Origin: an uncultured Hyphomicrobiales bacterium
Lineage (GTDB): Bacteria; Pseudomonadota; Alphaproteobacteria; Rhizobiales; Beijerinckiaceae
DNA length: 5,393 bases
NCBI GenBank assembly: GCA_903916165.1
Contig: CAIWVR010000108.1
Coordinates: 1-5,393, forward strand
Reading direction: 5' to 3'
A program made the translations under genes and the position numbers. The notes beneath the pieces are model-generated. The model was not told where the DNA came from, searched no databases, and was given only the letters and a program-made list of their open reading frames with translations. Each line of letters opens with the position of its first letter. The first letter of the stretch is position 1. Shown piece by piece: positions 1 to 5,393 of the stretch.

Positions 1-824
1 AGCGTCTCCAGGATCTCGAAATGATTATAGCCGGTCCCGACAAACAGTCGGGCCGGCTTTCCCGCGTTGATGACAGCGTCGCGAAAGTCGCGCGTCTGGC
101 GCTGGAATTCGGGCGTCTCGAGCGTCCCATAGGCCAGCAGGAGAGGGCAGCGGATGCGGTCGATGTGGCGAATCGCGCTCAGCTCCTCGACCATGGCGTC
201 GGTGAAAGCGACATAGCGCGAGCGTTTTGACAGGCGGACCGGCTCCAGCTCGTACATGCCCGAAAACAGCATCGCGCCGCGCAGGGGGGCTGGCGACAGG
301 CCAAAACCCGTCTCCCAGTCTGTCGTCGCGACGCAGCCCGCCATGTGGGCACCCGATGAATGGCCGATCAGATGAATGCGCGCGGGGTCTGCGCCATAAT
401 CGGCAGCCCTCATGCAAATCTGCGCTGTCGCGCGGCGCGCCTGGTCGATCATCGGGAAAAGATTGCCACCACAATCCTGGATGAGATTGAAATCGACAAT
501 GGCGACATGCGCGCCAGCGCGGAGGAAAGGCTCTGCCAGAACCGCAAAATCCCGCGCCCGGCCCGCCCGCCACGCGCCGCCATGCACGTAGATGGCAAGT
601 GGCCGGTTTGCGCCGGCGGCGCGGTAGAGATCGTAGGTCTCGTTCGCCCCGGCACCATAGGCAATCACCTGCGGCGGGCCGACCCGCTCCAGGGCGATGG
701 CGCTCATCATCATGCGACGGTCCTTGATGGCGTCCTGGTTTGGCGCATAGACCGACTGGTCATAGGCGGCGTCGAGGGACGCCTGGTCGAAGTCCCGCCA
801 GACCTTGGGTGCTGCGCTATCCAT
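1..824 (-). CDS. Alpha/beta hydrolase, arylformamidase (kynurenine formamidase)-like esterase, C-terminus cut off
   Basis: This gene reads leftward from ATG at 824 and stays open to the window edge, giving about 274 residues, so nearly the whole catalytic domain is present. Visible motifs are HGGAW at residues 81-85 (oxyanion-hole HGGxW), GHSSGAH at 154-160 (nucleophile elbow, Ser156), GTLETPEF near 233-240 (likely acid region) and YNHFE around 266-270 (catalytic His268). The ETPEF...Q and HGGxW wording matches the AFMID/KynB-like branch of the esterase family, which hydrolyses N-formylkynurenine or other small amides and esters. No signal peptide is seen, so it is probably cytoplasmic. The start is supported by GGGAG (complement of 831-835) six bases upstream. 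No other kynurenine-pathway gene is in the window, so the substrate is open; the fold and class are secure. It is divergent from the exported esterase that begins at 933. Confidence 0.88.
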   Translation of the reverse strand, partial: MDSAAPKVWRDFDQASLDAAYDQSVYAPNQDAIKDRRMMMSAIALERVGPPQVIAYGAGANETYDLYRAAGANRPLAIYVHGGAWRAGRARDFAVLAEPFLRAGAHVAIVDFNLIQDCGGNLFPMIDQARRATAQICMRAADYGADPARIHLIGHSSGAHMAGCVATTDWETGFGLSPAPLRGAMLFSGMYELEPVRLSKRSRYVAFTDAMVEELSAIRHIDRIRCPLLLAYGTLETPEFQRQTRDFRDAVINAGKPARLFVGTGYNHFEILET

Positions 825-852
825 CTGTGTCTCCCTCACGATTTGTTGCGTC

Positions 853-881
853 ATTCTGGACGCGGGACGCCGCCGGGTCAA
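853..881 (-). promoter_or_regulatory. Candidate sigma-70 promoter of the alpha/beta hydrolase
   Basis: On the minus strand, TTGACC (complement of 876-881) lies 17 bases from CAGAAT (complement of 853-858). This gives a 5/6 match at -35 and 4/6 at -10 with ideal spacing. Transcription would begin near 846, leaving a leader of about 20 bases before the ATG at 824. The call rests on consensus matching only; the short divergent gap makes a promoter here necessary, but its exact position is uncertain. Confidence 0.45.
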
Positions 882-895
882 AGTTACTGTCACCT

Positions 896-925
896 TCTTG
901 CGCAGCGCAGCCACTTCCCGCAAGA
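896..925 (+). repeat. Inverted repeat just upstream of the exported esterase start
   Basis: TCTTGCG at 896-902 is the exact reverse complement of CGCAAGA at 919-925, with a 16-base spacer. The right arm ends seven bases before the ATG at 933, in the place where a Shine-Dalgarno sequence would be expected, and no strong one is present. It could be an operator or a leader hairpin that limits ribosome access. Seven-base arms can also arise by chance in GC-rich DNA. Confidence 0.4.
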
Positions 926-932
926 TCATCAG

Positions 933-1868
933 ATGTTGAAAACAGCTTCGCGCCTGACTTCCGTTGCGGTCACCACTGCGGCGCTCGCCCTCGTCCTTCT
1001 GGCGGTCCCCAAGCCAGCCGAAGCGGCCTATGGGCGGGTGACCCTCACCATTGACGGCGTCAAGCGCACAGCGACGCTCGTCGAGTTCGAGCGGCTGAAG
1101 AAGCGCAAGCGGCCGGTGATCATCGTCCTGCATGGCGGCTCAGGCGGCAGCGGTGCCGGCCTGCGTGCGCGGCGTAATCTCGGTCTCGACGCTTTCGCCC
1201 GCAACATTGGCGCAGTGGTGGTCTATCCCGATGCGGTGGATGGCTTCTGGGGCCGCTCCAAGCCCGGCCTGCCGCCACCCAATGACGAAGGCTTCATCAA
1301 GGCGCTGACGACGAAACTTGTCGATCAGGGCGTTGCCAGCCGCCGCCGCATCTTCGTTGCAGGTATTTCGGGTGGTGGCATGCTGGCGATGAAACTCGCC
1401 TGCGAAAATTCCGACCTGTTTGCCGGGGCCGGTGCCTTTGTCGCCAATATGCCGGTCGACTGGGCGCCGTCCTGCACGCCCAAAAAGCCGATTTCCTTCA
1501 TGCTGATGAATGGCACCGCCGATCCGATGACGCCCTTCAACGGCGGCGTCGCCAACATGCCGGAAGGCCCGCGCGATGTTCTCTCCGCAGAGGCAACCTT
1601 CGCGCTTTTCAGCAAGGCCGCGCAATGCAACGGTCAGCGCAACCAGACGATTCTCGACCGCGACAAGAATGATGGATCGCGCATCGTCATCGAGCATGGC
1701 GTCGGATGCAAGGCACCGGTTGAATTCGTCAAGGTCGAGGGCGGTGGTCATACCATTCCCGGACGGCGCCTGAGCACGTCGCGCGGCGTGCCGGTCGGCG
1801 CGCAGAACAACGATCTCGATGGTGCACGCCTGATGTGGGACTTTCTGCTCAAGCGCGCCCCGCAATGA
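933..1868 (+). CDS. Exported esterase of the PHB depolymerase/LpqC (feruloyl esterase-like) family
   Basis: The product is 311 residues. Residues 1-31 form a Sec-type signal peptide: MLKTASR, a hydrophobic core at about 10-25, and AEA|AY as the likely cleavage site. The mature protein is an alpha/beta hydrolase with an HGG oxyanion motif at 67-69 (LHGGSGGSG), GISGG at 144-148 (nucleophile Ser146), Asp197 in GTADPMTP and His273 in GGGHTIPG, so the triad is complete. Cysteines at 157, 181, 232 and 259 could form disulphides after export. This arrangement is typical of the COG3509 family, which includes PHB depolymerases, feruloyl esterases and acetylxylan esterases. No separate substrate-binding domain is present, so a role on insoluble polymer is not shown, and esterase on small or oligomeric esters is as likely. 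The frame stays open far upstream, but this start is chosen because the signal peptide begins here. The Shine-Dalgarno is weak. No cotranscribed partner is seen. Confidence 0.88.
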   Translation: MLKTASRLTSVAVTTAALALVLLAVPKPAEAAYGRVTLTIDGVKRTATLVEFERLKKRKRPVIIVLHGGSGGSGAGLRARRNLGLDAFARNIGAVVVYPDAVDGFWGRSKPGLPPPNDEGFIKALTTKLVDQGVASRRRIFVAGISGGGMLAMKLACENSDLFAGAGAFVANMPVDWAPSCTPKKPISFMLMNGTADPMTPFNGGVANMPEGPRDVLSAEATFALFSKAAQCNGQRNQTILDRDKNDGSRIVIEHGVGCKAPVEFVKVEGGGHTIPGRRLSTSRGVPVGAQNNDLDGARLMWDFLLKRAPQ

Positions 1869-1897
1869 TCAGCGCAGGGCTTGTCTTTCGTCGCCGG

Positions 1898-1926
1898 CAG
1901 GGTCGCAACTTCCGCGCCCTGTTTCT
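1898..1926 (+). terminator. Candidate rho-independent terminator after the exported esterase
   Basis: A stem of eight base pairs forms between 1898-1906 (CAGGGTCGC, one bulged T) and 1914-1921 (GCGCCCTG), with a seven-base loop (AACTTCC), followed by TTTCTC. It lies 30 bases past the esterase stop, in the convergent gap before the DUF167 gene end. The T tract is short, so efficiency is uncertain. On the opposite strand no T run follows, so it is unlikely to serve the leftward genes. Confidence 0.5.
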
Positions 1927-1965
1927 CAAGTCTCCTGCACAGGCGAGAGCGGGACGTGTTTCATC

Positions 1966-2289
1966 CTAGCCCTTCGCCGCAAGCCATGCGGCCAGATCTC
2001 TGGCAAGAGCCGCGCCATCGCCTTCCAGCAGGATATGTTTGCGGCGCGCCGTGTCGCCTGACAGGAGTCGCGCGCGCGAAGCGGGCAGGCCGAGCGTCCT
2101 GGCGAGCAGTTTGATGATAGCCTCGTTCGCCTTGCCCTTTTCAGGCACGGCGCGGACGCGGGCTTTCAACACGGGTGTTGCGTCGCTCAGCCATTCAATG
2201 CCGTCGATACGGTCCATGGCCGCGCGTGGCGTCAGCCGCACCTCAACGAGCAGCCCGTCCGGGCGCTGCGTCCAGGGAACAGCTGTCAC
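1966..2289 (-). CDS. DUF167 / UPF0235 (YggU-like) family protein
   Basis: This is a 107-residue small soluble protein of unassigned function. Family signatures are RLTPRA at 18-23, the core VRAVPEKGKANEA at 45-57 and SGDTARRK at 77-84, and the length is normal for DUF167. Translation starts at a GTG at 2289-2287 that directly follows the TGA of yggT (2292-2290). No separate ribosome binding site is needed if ribosomes reinitiate, so the two genes are almost certainly cotranscribed and translationally coupled. The yggT-DUF167 order is common in proteobacteria, often near cell-division, folate or proline-biosynthesis genes. The biochemical role is unknown; the family assignment is firm. Confidence 0.93.
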   Translation of the reverse strand: MTAVPWTQRPDGLLVEVRLTPRAAMDRIDGIEWLSDATPVLKARVRAVPEKGKANEAIIKLLARTLGLPASRARLLSGDTARRKHILLEGDGAALARDLAAWLAAKG

Positions 2290-2586
2290 TCACAATCCCA
2301 TGGCTGCGGGATAGAGATAGTAGATGATGATGCGCTCGAGGAAGAAAATGCCGAGCAGCACGATAACCGGGGAAAGGTCGAGGCCACCAAGGTTGGGCAT
2401 GCGCCGCCGGATGGGCATCAGGACCGGCTCGGTCACGGCCAGCAGCGTGTTCCAGATCGAACGCACAAAATCGTTGCGGATGTTGATGACGCCAAATGCG
2501 ACGAGCCAGGACAGGATCGCGATGGCGATAAGGATCCAGCTGTAGAGTTGCAGCACCAGCAGGATGAGATCGAGGATCGCGCGCAT
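2290..2586 (-). CDS. yggT: YggT family small integral membrane protein
   Basis: This is a 98-residue inner-membrane protein. A hydrophobic segment spans about residues 4-34 and a second about 72-92. Between them lies the conserved cytoplasmic or periplasmic loop VTEPVLMPIRRRMPNLGGLDLSP (split here as EPVLMPIRR at 53-61 and GGLDLSP at 67-73), which is the family hallmark. YggT proteins have been linked to osmotic tolerance and, in other lineages (YlmG/CCB3), to division-site or organelle functions; the exact role here is unknown. The frame remains open for 25 codons further upstream, but the ATG at 2586 is chosen because GGAG (complement of 2593-2596) sits six bases before it and the protein then begins as family members do. 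It is first in a two-gene operon with the DUF167 gene. Confidence 0.93.
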   Translation of the reverse strand: MRAILDLILLVLQLYSWILIAIAILSWLVAFGVINIRNDFVRSIWNTLLAVTEPVLMPIRRRMPNLGGLDLSPVIVLLGIFFLERIIIYYLYPAAMGL

Positions 2587-2612
2587 GGAGGACTCCGTCC
2601 AAATTCGCTTCC

Positions 2613-2641
2613 GGTTTAGCTGGCCGCGGCCGTCGGGGCAA
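2613..2641 (-). promoter_or_regulatory. Weak candidate promoter of the yggT-DUF167 operon
   Basis: On the minus strand, TTGCCC (complement of 2636-2641) is 17 bases from TAAACC (complement of 2613-2618), which would place the start of transcription about 20 bases before the yggT ATG. The -10 resembles the TAAACA of the tRNA promoter on the other strand. The spacer contains the perfect 10-base palindrome GGCCGCGGCC (2622-2631), which may be incidental in DNA this rich in GC. The match to consensus is modest. Confidence 0.3.
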
Positions 2642-2701
2642 GCGAAGCGCGGTCGCACCATGTGTTTCGCGCCTGTCGTGAATTTTGCCCGGGCCAGCGC
2701 G

Positions 2702-2730
2702 TTGACAGGCCAAACCCCTCCGCGTAAACA
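2702..2730 (+). promoter_or_regulatory. Promoter of tRNA-Ala(CGC)
   Basis: A perfect -35 hexamer TTGACA (2702-2707) is followed after exactly 17 bases by TAAACA (2725-2730), 11 bases before the first base of the tRNA. Transcription would begin around 2737, leaving only a few leader bases for processing. The -35 match and the geometry are strong; the -10 matches 3 of 6 consensus positions. Confidence 0.7.
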
Positions 2731-2741
2731 ATCCTCGGCTT

Positions 2742-2817
<76 letters not shown>

Positions 2818-2899
2818 GCCATTTTTCTCTTTCAGATCTTTCGGGTCTTGCGGTCGGTGGCACATGCGTGCTGGCCCGGATCGTCTTGTTGAACCGCGA

Positions 2900-3793
2900 T
2901 CAGACGCGTGTCGAGAACCGGTCATAGGCGTCGATCCTGCGGCAATTGATGTCCGTGACGCGGCCGTAGATCTCGTCCTGCAGGTAGCGGAATTCTGCGT
3001 CGCGGGCGTGGTCGGGCACATCGATGAACCACGCGCGCTGCGCCCCGGCCCCGTCGCCATTCCAGCGATAGCCGCGCGCCTTCAAGGCGTCCTTCAGGTC
3101 GTAGGGCGCGCCTGAGGCCCAGATTCGCCAGCTCGGCGCACGGGCGCGCGCCAGCAATTGCGCCATGCCGCGCGTGCCGCTGCGCGGCAGCGCGCGGGCC
3201 AGCAGTTCGATGCCGGCGTGGCAATCGTTCAGGGCGCGGTGCCTGTCGTAGAAGAAGCCGGTGCCGGCGGCGAGCCAGGCGAGCTTCAGCCCCTCGAATC
3301 CTTCCGCCTGCCAGTCGACCTGCGACATTGAGCAGGCCCATGGCAGATGCGTGAAGGCCGTACAGAAAGTCTCCATGAAGCGGCGGTCGAAGGATGCATT
3401 ATGCGCGATCACGAGATCGACGCCATCGACGAACCGGGCGACCTCCGCCGGATCAATGCTGTGGCCGGCCACCATGGCATCGTCGATCCCGGTGATCGCT
3501 GTAATCTCGGCCGGGATGGGGAGCGAGGGCTCCCGAAGGCCCTGAAACGGCGTACCGCACTCGATGATCCGGCCATCTGGCGCATAGGTGAAGGGCACCA
3601 TCGCCAGTTCGATGATCTCGTGGCGCGTGGCGTCAAGCCCCGTCGTCTCGACATCCAGGAAAATGGCGCGTCGCAGGCCCTCAGGCTCGCCCGGTTCATA
3701 GCGCGTCGGCGTCTGCAGCTTGCGCAGCACGCGATATTCGCCGGTCGCCTCGAGCGCCTCGGCCATGGCCGTATAATCCAGGGGATGTTTCAT
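2900..3793 (-). CDS. DnaQ-like DEDDh 3'-5' exonuclease with extra C-terminal domain
   Basis: The product is 297 residues from the ATG at 3793. The exonuclease domain spans about residues 40-205: Exo I is LDVETTG with Asp47 and Glu49, Exo II is AHNASFD with Asp136, and Exo III is HRALNDCH with His185 and Asp190, so all DEDDh metal ligands are present. It should degrade DNA or RNA 3' ends with two metal ions, in the manner of the pol III epsilon subunit. The protein lacks an evident clamp-binding motif and is not obviously the replicative DnaQ. After the nuclease domain comes a segment at about 220-290 with APYDLKDALKARGYRWN and a tryptophan-containing strand, a domain I recall in stand-alone alphaproteobacterial exonucleases; its role (perhaps nucleic-acid contact) is inference. 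The frame is open upstream with other starts at 3802, 3829, 3853 and 3871. 3793 is preferred because GGGATG lies six bases before it and family proteins begin about there. It converges on the tRNA gene. Confidence 0.88.
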   Translation of the reverse strand: MKHPLDYTAMAEALEATGEYRVLRKLQTPTRYEPGEPEGLRRAIFLDVETTGLDATRHEIIELAMVPFTYAPDGRIIECGTPFQGLREPSLPIPAEITAITGIDDAMVAGHSIDPAEVARFVDGVDLVIAHNASFDRRFMETFCTAFTHLPWACSMSQVDWQAEGFEGLKLAWLAAGTGFFYDRHRALNDCHAGIELLARALPRSGTRGMAQLLARARAPSWRIWASGAPYDLKDALKARGYRWNGDGAGAQRAWFIDVPDHARDAEFRYLQDEIYGRVTDINCRRIDAYDRFSTRV

Positions 3794-3854
3794 GGACGAC
3801 ATCCCGCACCAATAGCCGGAAATATCCATTTTCACTACAAAGAGACCATGCATT

Positions 3855-3868
3855 TCAGAAATTTCTGA
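3855..3868. promoter_or_regulatory. Perfect 14-base palindrome, candidate operator
   Basis: TCAGAAATTTCTGA reads identically on both strands with no spacer. It is AT-rich within a GC-rich region and lies about 60 bases before the exonuclease start and about 240 before the dehydrogenase start. That is typical of a dimeric regulator site. No regulator gene is in the window, so the binding protein is unknown. Confidence 0.5.
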
Positions 3869-3879
3869 CACACTTGTCC

Positions 3880-3892
3880 TGACGTTGCGTCA
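3880..3892. promoter_or_regulatory. Inverted repeat TGACG-TTG-CGTCA, candidate operator
   Basis: Five-base perfect arms (3880-3884 and 3888-3892) flank a three-base spacer. The centres of this element and the 14-base palindrome are about 24 bases apart, so both could be contacted by regulators on a similar face of the helix. It overlaps the only TTGTCC/CATTAT promoter-like pair in the gap, a position suited to repression. No match to a named regulator is claimed. Confidence 0.4.
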
Positions 3893-4105
3893 AACATTAT
3901 GTCTCATGTGGATGGTCGCAGGGCCAAAACATGGTTGACCTGCATCGATCGCCGGCAGGAAAAACAGCGAGCCTCCAGCCCTCGATCCGATGGATGCTTT
4001 TCGCCGCTTCCGCCTTTATGTTGGCAGCGATCAACGGGAGGCAGACGTCAGCGGGCCGTCGCAGGATGGCTGGCGGCGCGCGCCCGATAGCGACAGGGAC
4101 GTCCA

Positions 4106-5152
4106 TTGAAGCGCACCATTTTTCTCCTGTCCGAACCGGACCTTCGTGATTTCGTTGCCCGCCTGTTCATGGCCCGCGGCATGAGCCGCGAAGCGGGGGA
4201 TGCCGTCGCCCGTGTCCTCGTCTGGGCGGACCTGCGCGGCGGCGATACGCATGGCGTGAGTCGCATCGGCCATTATTTCGGGATGATCGACAAGGGCGCG
4301 ATGAAGCCTGCCGCCGAACCCCGCCTGCGGGTGGATTTCGGCGCGCTGGCGGCCTTCGACGCTGAGGGTGCCGCGGGGCCGGTCGCCATGCTCGTGGCTC
4401 TTGCTGAAGCGCAGGCCCGCGCCCGCGCGCATGGCATCGGACTGGCGCTTGTCGGGGGAGCCACGCATGCCGGGGCCATGGGCTGCTATGCGGAAGCTGC
4501 CGCGCACAACGGTTTTGCCGCCATCGTGATTGCGGCCGGCCCGCCACTCATGGCCTATAATGGCGCGCGTGTCGCCAGCGTTTCGACAGCGCCTCTGGCC
4601 ATCGCCGTGCCGGGCGGCCCGGAGGGCGTGATCATGCTCGACATGGCCTCGAGCCGGATTTCCAACGGCACCCTGAAAAATGCCAGGCGGGACGGAAAAA
4701 CCTTGCCGGAGGGAGCCGCGCTCGACGCCACAGGTCGCGAGACGATCGACCCCGCGCAGGCCGAGGTGCTCCTGCCAGTCGGCGGTCCCAAGGGCTCCGG
4801 CTTTGCACTTATGGTGGAGTGCCTCACAAGCCTCCTCGCCGGTGCGCCGATCCTGTCGCGCATGCTGGGCGAGGGCAAGAAGGGTCACGGCCAGAACGCC
4901 ACCATGATCCTGATCGACATTGCCCGCCTGCGCGCGACGCAGGATTTCACGGTCGACGTCGACATGCTGGCGGGCATCGTCAAGACCCTGCCGCTCGCGG
5001 AGGGTGCCCAGCCCATTCGCCTGCCCGGTGAACGCGGGGCCGGACTGGCGCGCCAGCGGGCCCGCGACGGCGTCCCGGTCTCACCAAAAGTCTGGGCCGA
5101 GCTGGTCGAGCTCGCCCGTATCCATCATGTCACCGTCCCCGCGACGGCCTGA
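4106..5152 (+). CDS. Ldh2-family (malate/L-lactate/ureidoglycolate-type) NAD(P)-dependent dehydrogenase
   Basis: The product is 348 residues, normal for the Ldh_2 family (relatives include AllD, YiaK, sulfolactate dehydrogenase and piperideine-2-carboxylate reductase). These enzymes oxidise 2-hydroxy acids or reduce 2-keto acids or cyclic imines in the cytoplasm and do not use a Rossmann fold. Visible family motifs are GDTHGVSRIGHY at 46-57, GGATHAGAMGCYAEAA at 117-132 with the likely catalytic His121, TAPLAIAVP at 161-169, MLDMASS at 177-183, GGPKGSGFALMVECL at 226-240 and LPGERG at 306-311. The start is TTG at 4106: an in-frame TAG at 4088-4090 rules out anything further upstream, and AGGGA (4095-4099) lies six bases before it. 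The next in-frame ATG would remove the first helix. The TctC/Bug gene follows after 24 bases, indicating an operon for uptake and oxidation of an organic acid. The precise substrate cannot be read from the sequence. Confidence 0.92.
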   Translation: MKRTIFLLSEPDLRDFVARLFMARGMSREAGDAVARVLVWADLRGGDTHGVSRIGHYFGMIDKGAMKPAAEPRLRVDFGALAAFDAEGAAGPVAMLVALAEAQARARAHGIGLALVGGATHAGAMGCYAEAAAHNGFAAIVIAAGPPLMAYNGARVASVSTAPLAIAVPGGPEGVIMLDMASSRISNGTLKNARRDGKTLPEGAALDATGRETIDPAQAEVLLPVGGPKGSGFALMVECLTSLLAGAPILSRMLGEGKKGHGQNATMILIDIARLRATQDFTVDVDMLAGIVKTLPLAEGAQPIRLPGERGAGLARQRARDGVPVSPKVWAELVELARIHHVTVPATA

Positions 5153-5176
5153 GAACAAGCAAAAGAGGAAATGTCC

Positions 5177-5393
5177 ATGTCAAAACTGCCCGTGCTGGCC
5201 CTCGCCAGCCTCGTCCTCGCCCATGTCGCGGTGCCCGCACAGGCTGATGCCCTCTCGGATGCCTATCGCGGCAAGAACATCACCTTCCTCGTCGGGTCCG
5301 ATCCCGGCGGCAGTTTCGGGCCCTATGCGCAGGTGCTGGCCGAGCACATGCCAAAATACATCCCGGAGCGTCCCAAGATCATCATCAAATATA
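5177..5393 (+). CDS. TctC/Bug family periplasmic solute-binding protein of a tripartite tricarboxylate transporter, N-terminal part
   Basis: The first 72 residues are present and the gene runs off the right edge. Residues 1-23 form a signal peptide (hydrophobic LPVLALASLVLAHVAV, cleavage near AQA|DA). The mature start, YRGKNITFLVGSDPGGSFGPYAQVLAEHMPKYIP with IIIKY after it (residues 30 onward), has the family form: GK-x-I-x-hydrophobic strand, a glycine-rich GSDPGG turn that contacts ligand carboxylates, and YAxxLAxHxxxxIP. Such proteins capture carboxylates or similar small acids in the periplasm for TctAB-type permeases. Two ATGs occur, at 5171 and 5177; 5177 is preferred because AGAGG (5164-5168) is eight bases away rather than two. 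Whether tctA and tctB follow is outside the window. It is the second gene of the dehydrogenase operon. Confidence 0.87.
   Translation, partial: MSKLPVLALASLVLAHVAVPAQADALSDAYRGKNITFLVGSDPGGSFGPYAQVLAEHMPKYIPERPKIIIKY

Larger units (their letters stand above)
3794..4105. other. Gene-free divergent region between the exonuclease and the dehydrogenase operon
   Basis: This stretch of about 310 bases must hold promoters for two diverging units. It contains two inverted repeats (3855-3868 and 3880-3892) and CCTGC/GCAGG arms at 3939-3943 and 3955-3959. Short open frames exist on both strands, for example 72 codons at 3931-4149 on the plus strand and 69 codons at 3897-4106 on the minus strand. None has a recognisable domain, and the first overlaps the dehydrogenase start. 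No clear sigma-70 promoter for the dehydrogenase was found: TTGTCC (3874-3879) to CATTAT (3895-3900) has only a 15-base spacer. A degraded gene cannot be excluded. Confidence 0.5.

Noticed and set aside
360..932. A 191-codon upstream extension of the exported esterase frame
   Set aside because: It runs antisense through the alpha/beta hydrolase gene. The signal peptide begins at 933, so the upstream part is an open shadow frame.
1140..1865. A 241-codon minus-strand open frame opposite the exported esterase
   Set aside because: The esterase frame has a signal peptide and a complete catalytic triad; the opposite frame has no recognisable motif and is explained by codon bias.
2834..2848. A possible terminator hairpin AGATC/GGTCT after the tRNA
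   Set aside because: The stem has only five pairs, including one G-U, and no T run follows it; the T-rich stretch lies before the hairpin.
3931..4149. A 72-codon plus-strand frame with a short hydrophobic stretch upstream of the dehydrogenase
   Set aside because: It has no clear ribosome binding site and no recognisable family, and it overlaps the dehydrogenase start by 44 bases. A real small gene is not excluded but is not supported.
4031..4888. A 285-codon minus-strand open frame opposite the Ldh2 dehydrogenase
   Set aside because: It is a shadow of the dehydrogenase in GC-rich DNA; its translation shows no domain pattern, while the plus strand carries full Ldh2 family motifs.

Overview
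The window is about 5.4 kb of GC-rich DNA whose gene content and protein wording fit an alphaproteobacterium, most likely a member of the Hyphomicrobiales (Rhizobiales). That placement is an inference from three things: the YggT/DUF167 pair, a DnaQ-like exonuclease of a form common in that group, and an Ldh2-family dehydrogenase next to a TctC/Bug solute-binding protein. No phage, transposon, CRISPR or toxin-antitoxin genes were seen.

Layout. At the left edge, an arylformamidase-like alpha/beta hydrolase runs leftward and is cut by the window edge. A 108-bp divergent gap separates it from a rightward exported esterase of the LpqC/PHB-depolymerase family, which is followed by a hairpin resembling a terminator. 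Next comes a leftward housekeeping pair, yggT then a DUF167 (UPF0235) gene, in which the second start codon directly follows the first stop. A tRNA-Ala (anticodon CGC) with its own promoter points right. It converges on a leftward DEDDh 3'-5' exonuclease that carries an extra C-terminal domain. A gene-free gap of about 310 bp holds two inverted repeats. Beyond it, a rightward transcription unit begins with an Ldh2 (malate/L-lactate/ureidoglycolate-type) dehydrogenase. After 24 bp comes a TctC/Bug periplasmic binding protein, cut by the right edge.

How the genes work together. The dehydrogenase and binding protein probably form an uptake-plus-oxidation operon for an unknown organic acid. The two hydrolases at the left share only a divergent intergenic region, and both belong to the alpha/beta fold. 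The middle block (yggT, DUF167, tRNA, exonuclease) looks like ordinary chromosomal housekeeping DNA. I see no convincing undescribed multi-gene system. The most useful leads are the paired operators upstream of the dehydrogenase operon, the substrate of that operon, and the exonuclease's C-terminal domain.
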